Source: PoT sp049331405
GTDB taxonomy: Bacteria > Planctomycetota > Planctomycetia > Isosphaerales > Isosphaeraceae
Direction of reading: 5' to 3'
Length of the DNA stretch: 64,000 nucleotides
NCBI RefSeq assembly: GCF_049331405.1
Contig: NZ_CP186274.1
Coordinates: 8,432,001-8,496,000 of the forward strand
The position numbers and the translations under genes were made by a program. The notes beneath the pieces are model-generated. The model did no database searches. It saw only the letters and a list, made by a program, of their open reading frames with translations, and had not been told where the DNA came from. The stretch's first letter is position 1. Each line of letters begins with the position of its first letter. This document shows positions 8,541-17,877 of the stretch, piece by piece.

Positions 8541-10405
8541 CGTCGGAGCCCTCCCGAACGTGCAGCAAGCGTGGGCGTCCTCAATTCGTAGATCGCGTAA
8601 CGACGCAAGACGCCGTCCGCATCCTTTAAATCACGGCGATAGACCGGCTCGTGAGTCTCCAGCCAGTCGGCCATGATTCGTCCGAGGGTCGGGTCGAACT
8701 CAACCGCCGTCTCGGGGACGGGCGGGCAGAGCAAGAGATGCGTGAAGCCCTCTCCGGCAAGCGTCTCCGCAACCTCCCGAGCCGTTTCCTGGTTTCTTCC
8801 GAGGCTCGTGCGACGCCGATGGGCGAGTTCCATCGCATAAGGTCGAGGCAGATAGAACCCACGATGATCCTGGCCTATCAGCCGGGCGTCGGCCGGGAGA
8901 TGCGAATCGATCCAGTTGCCGACGGGATACGTCGGCTCACGTTGGCTGAGGTAATCCGAAGCGGTCTCTCGACCCATGATGACCGGGAGCCCGTGACGGA
9001 CCCGAGCCAATGCCAGCGAGGTCTCGAACCCGAGGCTCAACATCAAGACGGCGACCATCGCCAATGAGGGCAACGAGCGACGCCGCCACCAGACGTCGAC
9101 GAGCCAGGCCACGCCCACCGCCATCGGGCCGAGCGAGACGAGGACAAATCGCATGCTCTGTCGCTGAGTCGTGCAAAGCAGCATGTAGGCCAAGCCGACG
9201 GCCGTCAGGCCGAGGAGGCGGCGAGGGGCTCTCTCCAGCAGCAACGCGGGCAGGAAAAGCAGGAAGATCGGCCCGAACTGATGCGAGAAGCTGTCGAAGC
9301 GATCCGGTTCGAGGGTCATCCGGCTGAGGACGGTGAGGATATTCCAGGGGGTGACCGGCATAGCTCGCCGGGAAACGTCGAGGACCTCGTCAAGTCCTGC
9401 ACCGCCGAATACCTGGCGGAAGTAGGGAAAGACCGGGTTCCCCGTCGCCAGATAGGCCCTCAAGTACCAGGGGCCCCCCACCACCACGGCCGCAGCCACG
9501 AAGACCGAGAAATCCCACACCGACAACTTGATCGGGCGAGTGCCTTGCACGGCCTGGGCGAGAAACGCCAGCGAAAGAACCCCGGCGAGGACCAGTGCCG
9601 GGTACTTCACCCCCAGGGCCATTCCCAGGCACCCCCCCGCCAGTAGCGACGACACCCAGGAGGGCCGATCGCAGTTTCGAAGCCAGGCCACTAACGCCGA
9701 ACTTCCGAACGCGGCGAGGGCTACGTCGTTCAAGGGAGCCGTCATGCCGTTCGATATCGCCGGGACGAGCAGGACGAATACGCCGGCCCACCAGGCTCGA
9801 ACTCCCAAACTCGTCCTCGCAAGTGCGGTTACATTCGCGGCGAAGACGAGGCCGAGCACCCACTGGATCAGGCGGCAGGCGACCGGGCCTCGGAACATGA
9901 GGCCGACCGCATAGAGAAGCTCCGTCACAAGCGGATAGACGGTCTCGTGCAGGTCGGGATCGAAGAAGACCCGGCCTTCCCAGAGCATCACCTTGGGGAC
10001 TTGCAGGTGATAGCAGAGGGCGTCGCCATCCGTCACCGGAGCCAGCGAAGTTAGTAGGGTGCCGATGAAGGTCAGAAGAAAGAGCCCGAGGAGAGCACGG
10101 TCGAGGAGGTCGAGCCTGGTCTCAGCGTTTCGCTCTCGACTCAAGCCTGAGAGTCGGAGTCGCGCGATCGCCGGGATTCCCAGCACGGCACCGAAACTGA
10201 GAACCGCTAGCACACCGCCTCGGCCAAGCTGGTGACATTCCCCCAGGGCGAGGACGGCGAGGGCCAAGCTCCCCAGGCCAACAGAGGTCGCGAGACCGGC
10301 TGCATCGATCAAGGCTTCGGGCACTGCGCGGAAACGCTCGAGGATCCAGAGGCCGAATCCCAGGGACCAGGCCGTCAGCACGAGCATAAACGCGAGATCA
10401 AGCAT
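8537..10405 (-). CDS. Polytopic glycosyltransferase (GT39/ArnT-like fold)
   Basis: A 622-residue integral membrane protein with roughly a dozen hydrophobic segments. Between the first segments is an exterior loop with VTDGDALCYHLQVPK, resembling the acidic first-loop motif of lipid-phosphosugar-dependent glycosyltransferases of the GT39/GT83 (PMT/ArnT) class. Such enzymes transfer a sugar from a polyprenyl-phosphate donor on the outer face of the membrane. The soluble C-terminal ~130 residues are typical of the class. It sits between a flippase gene (27 bases upstream) and the CDP-alcohol transferase (4-base overlap). Acceptor and donor are unknown. Confidence 0.72.
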   Translation of the reverse strand: MLDLAFMLVLTAWSLGFGLWILERFRAVPEALIDAAGLATSVGLGSLALAVLALGECHQLGRGGVLAVLSFGAVLGIPAIARLRLSGLSRERNAETRLDLLDRALLGLFLLTFIGTLLTSLAPVTDGDALCYHLQVPKVMLWEGRVFFDPDLHETVYPLVTELLYAVGLMFRGPVACRLIQWVLGLVFAANVTALARTSLGVRAWWAGVFVLLVPAISNGMTAPLNDVALAAFGSSALVAWLRNCDRPSWVSSLLAGGCLGMALGVKYPALVLAGVLSLAFLAQAVQGTRPIKLSVWDFSVFVAAAVVVGGPWYLRAYLATGNPVFPYFRQVFGGAGLDEVLDVSRRAMPVTPWNILTVLSRMTLEPDRFDSFSHQFGPIFLLFLPALLLERAPRRLLGLTAVGLAYMLLCTTQRQSMRFVLVSLGPMAVGVAWLVDVWWRRRSLPSLAMVAVLMLSLGFETSLALARVRHGLPVIMGRETASDYLSQREPTYPVGNWIDSHLPADARLIGQDHRGFYLPRPYAMELAHRRRTSLGRNQETAREVAETLAGEGFTHLLLCPPVPETAVEFDPTLGRIMADWLETHEPVYRRDLKDADGVLRRYAIYELRTPTLAARSGGLRR

Positions 10406-10432
10406 CCGTGCCTCGTCGAAAGTTCCACCGGA

Positions 10433-11986
10433 TCACGTGACGGGTCTTGCCGATCTCCGGCGCGCGAGCCAGCCTCCCATCCCTCCCCAGTCGTTCCGCG
10501 AGCCCCAGACCCAGAGCGTCGGCAATCCCCAGGAGGCCAGGATCGAGCACCGAATCGCAAGTTCCGCCCAGCGATTCATGCCGCCCAGGGGGAGGTGCGC
10601 CGTGATGAGCGTTGCCGAGAGAAACCAGACCAATGTCGTGCCCAGGTGGCCTAGATGTCGCAACCAGGTTCGATAGCCGAGATGGGGCACGATCGCCGCG
10701 GCACTCGTGAAGAGCGCCACCGCTGCGTAACCGATCGACATCCCCCACGCCACGCCGACGATCCCGGCTCGATCGGCCCCGAGAGTGGCCGCGGCGGCGA
10801 TCACGGCGAGCCCGGCGAGTGTGGCCAGGCCCAGTCGATAGGGCCGCTCGATGGTGATCAGCATCTGACGAGCAGGCCAGGCCAGGCCGAGCAGGACCAC
10901 GCCAGGGAGTAATGGGCGAAGGGCGGGCAGGCCCTCCGCGTAGCGAGGAATGAGCGTGCCGAGGAACGTCGGGCCCACGACGTAGGCAATCGCGCTGCCG
11001 GCCGCTAGGATCGGGGCCTGGACCTCGGTGGCTCGCATCGCCTGGCGGGCGACCTCGGCGATGTCGGATGTCCGACCCAGGGTCGTCTGGAAGGCCGTGT
11101 ACATGACGAGCACGATGCGTCCCGCCAGGTCGAGGCTCCAACTCGTGCCCATGATCGCGATGGTGTACAGGCCCAACGCCGTCTCACCATCAGGAATTCG
11201 CCAGAGGATGATGGTCCGATCGAAGGTCAGCACCGCACCGAAGAGCGAGGTATTGAGGAGGATCGGCAGGCCCACCTTCATCAGCCGGACCGTCGTGGGG
11301 GTGTGCCACTCCCAGCGGAACCGTAAGGGATGGCGGAGGTGCAGATAGGCGATCTTGACCAGCAGGATGAGTCCGACGGCCCCCAGCAGGCCCCAGAATC
11401 CGGCGAGCCAGAGCCCCAGAGAGACGAGCACGATCGAGACCGACGACTCGAGAATATCGAGCTTGGTCGTGAGGACGAACTCGCGATGGGCTCTAAGGAC
11501 GGCGATTAGGAAGCTTTCATACCGCTTGATGAGTGTCAGGCCGGCGATGATGACAAGGCCCCACGTCCATTCGGCCTCGCGAGGGTTGCCCGCCAGGAGC
11601 GGACGACGCAGCCAGGCCCAGACGCATAAGGCCAGAGCATAGGCCAGACACGTAATCGTATTCGTCGTGTAAGCGATATTGCCGAGACGATCCGCCTCGT
11701 CCTCGCGTCCGGCGGCTCGTAGAATCGGGATCTCCTGCACCGCGCCGAGGCTCACTCCGAGGCTCGAGCGGTTCGTGTTGTCGAGGTAGAGCCGCAGATC
11801 CCCGTAAATCCCGAGCCTGGCGGCGTCGAGGCCCCAGTGGAGAGCGAGCGAGGTGAAGGTGCCGATCGCGCGCTCGAGTTGCCCGCCGATCGTGACGATG
11901 AGGCTGTCGCGGACGGTCTTCTGACCCTCCGCGCTGGCCCCCTCCGTCTTGCCCCGGGCCTGAGGCGGGCGGGTCAACGTCGCCAC
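10433..11986 (-). CDS. MOP-superfamily polysaccharide/lipid flippase (Wzx-like)
   Basis: A 517-residue membrane protein with about twelve hydrophobic segments and the layout of oligosaccharide-lipid flippases, which move lipid-linked glycans across the cytoplasmic membrane. The cytosolic N-terminus (~25 residues, charged) precedes the first helix (DSLIVTIGGQLERAIGTF). It overlaps the upstream methyltransferase by 13 bases and is followed 27 bases later by the glycosyltransferase, so the genes appear to form one transcript. A MATE-type exporter would be the alternative, but the neighbours favour glycan export. Confidence 0.75.
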   Translation of the reverse strand: MATLTRPPQARGKTEGASAEGQKTVRDSLIVTIGGQLERAIGTFTSLALHWGLDAARLGIYGDLRLYLDNTNRSSLGVSLGAVQEIPILRAAGREDEADRLGNIAYTTNTITCLAYALALCVWAWLRRPLLAGNPREAEWTWGLVIIAGLTLIKRYESFLIAVLRAHREFVLTTKLDILESSVSIVLVSLGLWLAGFWGLLGAVGLILLVKIAYLHLRHPLRFRWEWHTPTTVRLMKVGLPILLNTSLFGAVLTFDRTIILWRIPDGETALGLYTIAIMGTSWSLDLAGRIVLVMYTAFQTTLGRTSDIAEVARQAMRATEVQAPILAAGSAIAYVVGPTFLGTLIPRYAEGLPALRPLLPGVVLLGLAWPARQMLITIERPYRLGLATLAGLAVIAAAATLGADRAGIVGVAWGMSIGYAAVALFTSAAAIVPHLGYRTWLRHLGHLGTTLVWFLSATLITAHLPLGGMNRWAELAIRCSILASWGLPTLWVWGSRNDWGGMGGWLARRRSARPVT

Positions 11987-12690
11987 AACTCGGCCACGCA
12001 GAATTGCGAATGCTCGGAATCGACCAGGCCGGGGATCGGACCGACCTCGGCGAGGTGAATCCCGCGCTCGCGGTACCAGGCCGCGGTGTCGTAGCCGTAA
12101 CGATTGTAGCTGAGGTCCGTATCTTCATTATGGGCGGCGAAGCGCCTGGAGACCCGGAGGACCTCATTGCGGATCCGCTCGGCGACTTCGGGCGGGTTGT
12201 GGAGAATCACCGCCGAGGTGAGGACGAGGTCGAACGCCCCGTCCTCGAACGGCAGGGCCGCGCCGGAGGACTGGATGAGCGTGATATCCTTCAAACCTTG
12301 GAGGTAGCCGCCGGCCTGGTTCAACTGCGACGGGCTGAAGTCGACCCCCGCGAGTGGGACGTCGGCCAGTCGGGAACGCAGGGCGCGGAGCTGTTTGCCG
12401 TAGCCGCAGCCGATCTCAAGGATCGACGTCGGGCGATACGAGGCGATCCGATCGGCGAGCCAATCCGAGCGCCGGGTCCGTTCGGCCTGGCCTTCCTGCT
12501 CGCGAAAGTAGTCATCTCCGCCCCGGAGTGTCCAATACTCCCGGGGGTCGGCGTAGACTAAGCGGCGCTTCCAGTCGGGCCAGGGTCCCAGTGAGCGTCG
12601 GAGCGCCTTGTGCAAGGCATAACGCGTGCCGCGGTCGCGCCAGGCGTTCCAGGCACGGATCGGAAGGACCGAAGTGGGATGAGCTTCCAC
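11974..12690 (-). CDS. Class I SAM-dependent methyltransferase
   Basis: A 238-residue protein with the SAM-binding motif I ILEIGCGYGKQLRAL, the motif II acidic strand (LAGVDFSPSQL) and a motif near FDLVLTSAVILHNPP. The start is a GTG at 12690 with GGAG eight bases upstream; the ORF opens the minus-strand glycan run and overlaps the flippase gene. Within that run it could methylate a sugar or lipid intermediate. The target is inferred only from position. Confidence 0.8.
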   Translation of the reverse strand: MEAHPTSVLPIRAWNAWRDRGTRYALHKALRRSLGPWPDWKRRLVYADPREYWTLRGGDDYFREQEGQAERTRRSDWLADRIASYRPTSILEIGCGYGKQLRALRSRLADVPLAGVDFSPSQLNQAGGYLQGLKDITLIQSSGAALPFEDGAFDLVLTSAVILHNPPEVAERIRNEVLRVSRRFAAHNEDTDLSYNRYGYDTAAWYRERGIHLAEVGPIPGLVDSEHSQFCVAELWRR

Positions 12691-12999
12691 GGCGAGGCTC
12701 CGCTGGGCGCACTTCCCTGTTGCGTGTGGGCATCACGCTCGATAGGGGAAGACAAAAACTCGACGACGAACAGGGCTTCGCGAGCGGCGGGAGTGTACGG
12801 GCCCCGGCCGGAACGGTCAAGGCGGGCTGACGCCCCGTCATTGGGCGCAGCCATGCCGGGTCAGCATGGCCACGGCCGATGACAAAATGCGACTAGGCAG
12901 GCGAGGTTCTCGATTATACTTATCATGGGTGACCATGACGGCCTCGCGGTGCGGTGTCCCGAAGGGATGGGTCTGATAAATATAATAGGGAGAGTTTCT
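12691..12999. other. Divergent promoter region
   Basis: A 309-bp gap between the divergent methyltransferase operon and the DUF2617-like gene. The stretch around 12905-12930 is locally AT-richer (GATTATACTTATCATGG) and is the likeliest promoter segment. A perfect TATAAT at 12981-12986 lies too close to the start at 13000 to be trusted. No gene was seen. Confidence 0.4.
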
Positions 13000-13566
13000 A
13001 TGGGGGTGAGCTTCGGAAGATCGAGAGTCGCCGACCTGAACTTCCAGGTCTTCGCAAGGGCCATTCACCCCGACTGGTTCGCCATGCGGGCCCATCGCCG
13101 GTTCACGCAGGATGCCTGGGAGGCGGACGTCCGCATCATCGAAGGGGGCCATGCCATCACCTTCCGGTTCGGCGAGGTCCGCCTGACCGAGGTCCTCGCC
13201 GGACCCGAGACCCTCCTGCCCGAGCCCGGCCTGCTCTTCCACTCGTCCGTCCGCCACGAGCGCTCGACCATGCTCGAGCCGCAAGGGGGCGTCTCGTATC
13301 AGGCCTGTTTCGAGGTCGAGCGCGTCGATCCCGAAGTCTTCTCGCATCTCTGCGAAGAAGTCACGCTCGACGCCTCGCGTGGTGGCCTCTTCCACCGCTT
13401 CTCCCCATTAAGCCGGCTCTCCCCCGCGCCGATCAGTCACATCCTCGTGGAGTCCCGCATGAGCCGTCTGAGCGTCCAGACCTTCCACACCTTCCCCGAA
13501 GAACATGCGATCGTGCGGACTCAATCGCTTTTCGAGCCGAAGGGCGTCCTGCATCCACATTCGTGA
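13000..13566 (+). CDS. DUF2617-family-like protein
   Basis: A 188-residue soluble protein, start MGVSFGRSRVADLNFQVF, with an AGGGAGAG ribosome-binding site just upstream. An earlier in-frame ATG (12925) lacks one. It contains the strings VSYQACFEVERVDPEVF, GLFHRFSP and FHTFPEEHAIVRTQSLFE, which I associate with the uncharacterised DUF2617 family seen in planctomycetes and actinobacteria. No catalytic motif is apparent. Its stop lies 30 bases from the end of the convergent transporter gene. The family name rests on recall and should be treated as provisional; the coding call itself is strong. Confidence 0.7.
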   Translation: MGVSFGRSRVADLNFQVFARAIHPDWFAMRAHRRFTQDAWEADVRIIEGGHAITFRFGEVRLTEVLAGPETLLPEPGLLFHSSVRHERSTMLEPQGGVSYQACFEVERVDPEVFSHLCEEVTLDASRGGLFHRFSPLSRLSPAPISHILVESRMSRLSVQTFHTFPEEHAIVRTQSLFEPKGVLHPHS

Positions 13567-13595
13567 TCGCCCATAGCTTTGCGTTGACCGCAAAT

Positions 13596-14900
13596 TCAAG
13601 GGAACTGAGCGTCGTCCTTCGACTCGCCCGAGAGATCCCGGAACGGGATCAGGTCGAGGAAGAGCCAGCAGCCGGCCGAGGTCAGGCAACCGACCAGGAC
13701 GAGAAATCGGAATGCTGCCCGGCTTCCCCAAGGTCCTTGCGCCGCCTCGTAGATGAAACCGCCGAGCGTCGTCGAGAGCGAGGCGGCGAGGTTCTCGAGG
13801 GCCATGAGCGTGGCGAAGAGAGTCCCAGCGAGGGCTCCCGGGCAGGCCCTCGCCGCCAGGTCGAGTTGGATCAGGGTGGCTGTCATGTAGGTGAAGCCCG
13901 TCGCGATGGTGACGAGCACGAGGGAGTGTTCGTCCTCGACCAGGAGATATCCCAGGGTGCTGACCATTCCCAGGACAATCGAGAGACGGGCGAGCGTCGC
14001 CATCGGAATGCGTCGGCAGTACGTCCCATAGAGCACGCAGGCGACGATGGATGAGAGCGAGGCTGTCGTGATCGTCAGGCCAAAGACCTGCTCGGAGAAT
14101 TGCAGCCCACGCGTCAGGTGGATGTGCAGCACCGCGTTCGAGAACGGGTTGAAATTCCAGAGGAAGAGGAAGCCTCCCACGGCAAGCATCGTCGGGGATT
14201 GGAGTGCATGAACGACCCTCCGCGAGGCCTGCATCAGCCCGGAACTCGTCACGATGCGACGGGGTTCATGCGCCGAGGTGATGATCATCAGAAGCGAGAC
14301 ACAACTCACCGCGGAGCATCCCAGGATCGCCCAGCACTGACGCTGCCCTTCGCTCAAAGCCCCCCCGACGACGCCGACCACGAGGCCTGAGGCATAGAGA
14401 CATCCCCACTGGATGGCCTGGAGCCTCCCGGTGAACCGCAACGGCTGACCCAACTCGATCATGAGTGCGTCGGTGGCGACATCGGCACAGGCAACCGCCG
14501 CAGACGCGATCGCGAGCCAGGCGATCAGCCAGGGTTGCAGGGTCACCCGAGATGATGCAAGGGTGGCGGCGAGGAAGCTGAGGGTGGAGAGGATGCCGGC
14601 TCCCAGGAGGTAGCTCCGTCGGCGTGACCCGGCGATCGGCACGAAGTCGGTGAGGAGCCCGAAGACGGGCTTGAGGATCCAGGGGAGGGCGACGACTCCA
14701 GCCACGGCGGCGACGCTCGCGACCCCATTGCTCCAGGAGAGCAGGAGGGAGCGAACGGGTTGGGCACTCAGCCCTTCGCTTGGCTCGCAGATCCCCTGGC
14801 AAAAGGCGAGGGAGCCGAAGAGGAGGCCGAGCCTCATCAGATCCCGGCGGTTGGGCGTCAACTCCAGCGACGACGACGATTCGCCAGGATGAATGCTCAT
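13596..14900 (-). CDS. MFS transporter, BT1 (folate/biopterin transporter)-like
   Basis: A 434-residue membrane protein with about twelve hydrophobic segments. The loop after the second/third helix reads LKPVFGLLTDFVPIAGSRRRSYL, which matches the characteristic K-P-GLxxD-P-xG-RR-YL motif of BT1/FBT family carriers. These move folates, pterins or related compounds in cyanobacteria, plants and trypanosomatids; the bacterial planctomycete members are not well characterised. It is followed 60 bases upstream of its start by a secreted DUF1080 gene on the same strand (stop 14961). Substrate unassigned. Confidence 0.78.
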   Translation of the reverse strand: MSIHPGESSSSLELTPNRRDLMRLGLLFGSLAFCQGICEPSEGLSAQPVRSLLLSWSNGVASVAAVAGVVALPWILKPVFGLLTDFVPIAGSRRRSYLLGAGILSTLSFLAATLASSRVTLQPWLIAWLAIASAAVACADVATDALMIELGQPLRFTGRLQAIQWGCLYASGLVVGVVGGALSEGQRQCWAILGCSAVSCVSLLMIITSAHEPRRIVTSSGLMQASRRVVHALQSPTMLAVGGFLFLWNFNPFSNAVLHIHLTRGLQFSEQVFGLTITTASLSSIVACVLYGTYCRRIPMATLARLSIVLGMVSTLGYLLVEDEHSLVLVTIATGFTYMTATLIQLDLAARACPGALAGTLFATLMALENLAASLSTTLGGFIYEAAQGPWGSRAAFRFLVLVGCLTSAGCWLFLDLIPFRDLSGESKDDAQFP

Positions 14901-14960
14901 CCCGCTTGGCCCGATCCGGGAGTCGCCGCCGGAGACAACGCCATCAAGATGCCTCTTGGG

Positions 14961-15701
14961 TCACTTCAGCGGCAGGAGCCAGATGTTGCGGTACTGGACG
15001 GGATTGCCGTGGTCCTGGAGCATGATCGGGCCGGGCTTGCTGGGGTCACCACCCATGCCGGCGACGGTGTTATCCAGTTCGATCTTGACGTTCTCGTGGA
15101 TCGGCTTGCCGTTCTGAATGACGCTAATCATCGCCGGCTGGGTCTTGACGCCGTTCTTGAAGACGGGGGCGCGGAAGTCGATGTCATAGCTCTGCCATAC
15201 GGTCGGCCCTTTGCAGGCATTCACCTTCGGCGCCGCGACCTTGTAGATCCCGCCGCAGTCGTTGTCCTGGCTCACGAGCCCGTAACTATCCAGGATCTGG
15301 ACTTCATATCGCCCCTGGAGATAGATCCCGCTATTGCCCCGTGCCTGGCCGGTCTCCTTGGGCATGTAGGGGGTTCGGAACTCGACGTGAAGCTTGAAAT
15401 GGCCGTCGAATTCCTTCTTCGACTTGATGCTCCCCCCCTGCACCTGCATCGCCTTGCCGGCGACGAGTTGCCAGGTGGGGACGCCGTTGCCCGCCTGCTT
15501 CACCCAGGAGTCGAGGTTGGTGCCATCGAAGAGGACCAGAGCACCCGGCGGAGGCGGAACGGCCGCGACATCCTTCCAGTCTTCCGGCTTCGCCTTCTTC
15601 ACCTCGCTGACATCGCCGTAAGGCGTCTGCGCCACGGCCGAAGCGACGGCGACGAGGGTGAGACAAGCGGCTTTCAGCGACAAGGGCAGCGACAACCTCA
15701 T
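14961..15701 (-). CDS. Secreted DUF1080 (3-keto-disaccharide hydrolase-type) protein
   Basis: A 246-residue exported protein with a signal peptide (RLSLPLSLKAACLTLVAVASAVAQ) and one DUF1080 concanavalin-like beta-sandwich domain. Recognisable elements are LVLFDGTNLDSWV near residue 65-80, GGSIKSKKEFDGHFKLHVEF, GNSGIYLQGRYEVQILDSYG and VQYRNIWLLPLK at the end. Characterised members hydrolyse 3-keto-glycosides or bind polysaccharide, and the family is hugely expanded in planctomycetes. It is transcribed ahead of the BT1-like transporter. A second family member is at 28094-28714. Confidence 0.88.
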   Translation of the reverse strand: MRLSLPLSLKAACLTLVAVASAVAQTPYGDVSEVKKAKPEDWKDVAAVPPPPGALVLFDGTNLDSWVKQAGNGVPTWQLVAGKAMQVQGGSIKSKKEFDGHFKLHVEFRTPYMPKETGQARGNSGIYLQGRYEVQILDSYGLVSQDNDCGGIYKVAAPKVNACKGPTVWQSYDIDFRAPVFKNGVKTQPAMISVIQNGKPIHENVKIELDNTVAGMGGDPSKPGPIMLQDHGNPVQYRNIWLLPLK

Positions 15702-16381
15702 CAGTTACGACCCCCAATTGGGCGAATCTTATGGGTAATGGGGTGATTCAGGTGTGAATCGTCGCACAATCCTCTATACTCACAATTTGGTCGTCAACCC
15801 TTCACGGTCTGGTGTCTGGAATTTCGAGATGCGAGTCCGGCGAGGCGAGCGGAGACCTTGAGGCGAGGTCGTGCCGGGTTCCGCTCGTCGCAACGTTCCG
15901 CGCGGTTGCGCCACGAGGATGAACGTGTTGGCCCGATTCACCGCGACTCGGGTGCTCTCGACGCTTTGGACACGCCGATAGTTACGGGCATGAACAAAGT
16001 CGTGGTCATCCGTGTTGTGGCTCTTCGCACAAGATCGTAATCTCTCGTCCGACCCCGCCTTCGGGCCCAGGATCACGACTATCCGATTGTTCAGATCCGG
16101 CCCCGAAACTGCGGCTGGGCGACGGGAACTGGTCAGACCTCGCGAGGGAGATTCGTGAAGACTTCGGAAAAAAAGCCACGGCCCCGTCAGTGACCCTAAG
16201 ATGAACGGGGGCCAAGCCCCCGTGGTGCCATGGGTGCGTCGTAAAGACGCCAGAAAAGGGGCCTCGGCTGGATTTCCTTTTGCGAGGTTTCGTACCGTCG
16301 TTAGAGTTCGTTGCGTCCCGACGAGAAGGGGGATCGCTGCGTTGGGTTGATCACCCCGTGATCCGAAGGAGCCTTGAGCCG
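15702..16381. other. 680-bp intergenic region with a short hairpin
   Basis: The gap between the divergent DUF1080 gene and the ADP-ribosylglycohydrolase gene. The only structure found is an 8-bp perfect stem with a CAA loop (ACGGGGGC/GCCCCCGT, 16205-16223) lacking a T-run, so not a standard terminator. Open frames across the gap have no credible start signal or family features. This is one of the largest gene-free stretches in the window; an unannotated RNA is possible but I have no positive evidence. Confidence 0.5.
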
Positions 16382-17569
16382 ATGCCCCAAATATCCCGCC
16401 TCGACCGTGTCCGAGGATGCCTCCTCGGGTTGGCCGTTGGAGATGCCCTCGGCGCCCCTCTGGAGGGGCTGAGTGCGCAGCAGATCCGGGCCCACTACGG
16501 AGCGGTGGTCGACTTCGTTGACGGCGCGAAAGCCTGGAAGAAGAAGCCGTATCGCTGGCGGAGACCCGGCCTGTACTCGGACGACACGCAGCAGGCCCTC
16601 GCCCTCTCCGACGTGCTGCTCGAATGCGGCGGCATCGATCCGGATCGGCTCGCCGACGTGTACCTCCGCCTGGCGACCCCGAAGGGTTCCTACATCGGAG
16701 CCCACCGTGGCGTCGGTCGGAGCTTCCGGCAGGTCCTGAACGCCCTCGAGCGGGGCGTCTCTCCCCGGGAGACGGGCCAGGAATCGGCCGGAATCGGCGC
16801 CGCGATGAGGATCGCCCCGGTCGCCCTGTACTTCGACAGGGACGACACCGAGGCCATGTTCGGCGCCGCGATGGCGGCCAGCCTCATGACCCACCGGGAC
16901 ATCCGCAGCCTCGCCGGCGCGATGGCCGTGACGCACGCGGTCCGCCGCCTGCTCGACGGCGAGCCCCGTGATCCGAGCCTGCTCTTTCGGGTCGCCGCCG
17001 ACGTCGCCAAGGACGAGGCGAAGATCGTCAATCGCTACGGCGACGTGGTCTCCTCGGCCCGGCTCTACAGCAAGAGCCTGTCGAACGCCCTCGCCCATAC
17101 CGAGAAGCTGCTCGAGGTCCCTCGCGAGCGTGCCCTCGCCGGCCTGGTGGAAGAGGCAAACTCCCACGGTGCCGAGCCGCCCTGCAAGCGAGCGACGATG
17201 GGCTTCCCCCCCGCCGCGATCCCGACCTGCCTCTATCTCCTGGTGACGACCGACAGCTTCGAAGAAGCGATGATCGACGTCATCAACCTCGGCGGCGACG
17301 CGGATTCGACCGGCGCGATCCTCGGCGCCATGCTCGGTGCCCATTATGGGGTCGACTCGATCCCTTCGCGTTGGCGATCGAAGCTCGAGAACCTCGATGG
17401 CATCGACGTCCGGGCCCAGGCCCTGGCCCAGAGGTCGACCGACGATTTCGAGATCCCCGACCTGGTCGAGGGCGAAAAAGCCCTGAGCGCCGATGAGGGA
17501 ACCTACCGAGAGAAGCTCCAGTCGTCGCTGCAAAATGGTGGAGACCTCGGGCTGAATCGCCGACTCTGA
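16382..17569 (+). CDS. ADP-ribosylglycohydrolase family protein
   Basis: A 395-residue protein of the DraG/ARH family, which removes ADP-ribose from proteins or related substrates using two Mg2+ ions. Metal-binding motifs are visible: GDALGAPLEG (20-29), YSDDTQQA (SDDT at 66-69), AAMRIAPVAL, and the second acidic cluster GGDADSTGAILGAMLGA. The ATG at 16382 has AAGGAG at 16366-16371 and begins the conserved RVRGCLLGLAVGDALG region; an upstream in-frame extension looks non-coding. A hairpin terminator follows. A second, shorter family member is at 49721-50611. No ADP-ribosyltransferase partner was seen. Confidence 0.9.
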   Translation: MPQISRLDRVRGCLLGLAVGDALGAPLEGLSAQQIRAHYGAVVDFVDGAKAWKKKPYRWRRPGLYSDDTQQALALSDVLLECGGIDPDRLADVYLRLATPKGSYIGAHRGVGRSFRQVLNALERGVSPRETGQESAGIGAAMRIAPVALYFDRDDTEAMFGAAMAASLMTHRDIRSLAGAMAVTHAVRRLLDGEPRDPSLLFRVAADVAKDEAKIVNRYGDVVSSARLYSKSLSNALAHTEKLLEVPRERALAGLVEEANSHGAEPPCKRATMGFPPAAIPTCLYLLVTTDSFEEAMIDVINLGGDADSTGAILGAMLGAHYGVDSIPSRWRSKLENLDGIDVRAQALAQRSTDDFEIPDLVEGEKALSADEGTYREKLQSSLQNGGDLGLNRRL

Positions 17570-17592
17570 GAGTAGTGAATCAACTTCGCCTG

Positions 17593-17654
17593 GCACGCTC
17601 GGCCGATGTGATGCTTCCTGAAGGGGAGGCATCATCTCGGCCGAGTGTCATTTT
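17593..17654 (+). terminator. Long hairpin terminator after ADP-ribosylglycohydrolase gene
   Basis: An extended imperfect stem: the outer segment TCGGCCGA pairs on both arms, the inner segment TGATGCTTCC pairs with GGGAGGCATCA, loop about five bases, then ATTTTA. A second hairpin follows directly (17658-17696). Confidence 0.7.
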
Positions 17655-17657
17655 AGA

Positions 17658-17696
17658 CCCGGGATCGGGGCTTCTCAGACCAGGCCCGACCCCGGG
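17658..17696. repeat. Second stem-loop in tandem
   Basis: The arm CCCGGGATCGGGGC (17658-17671) pairs with GCCCGACCCCGGG (17684-17696) with one mismatch and one bulge. It has no T-run after it, so it may be a backup termination or transcript-end structure. Confidence 0.45.
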
Positions 17697-17877
17697 AAGT
17701 TGCCACAAATCCTCTAGCAACCGACTTCCACCCTCGCGATCCCCTCGTGGGATCGATCACTCTTCCCCGCTCCCATATCATGGGGTAAGCTTACACGGAT
17801 ACACAAACCGTGCGACTCCTGCCCTGGCGGAAGGCGAAGGGTATCGAGGGTGGACGATCAGGGGAGACGGCGGAGCG

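Noticed and set aside
12981..12986. Perfect TATAAT
   Set aside because: It is only 14 bases before the start codon, so the transcript would begin within the ribosome-binding site; no -35 box.
16301..17635. 444-residue open frame opposite the ADP-ribosylglycohydrolase
   Set aside because: A GC-driven shadow of the well-supported gene on the plus strand.
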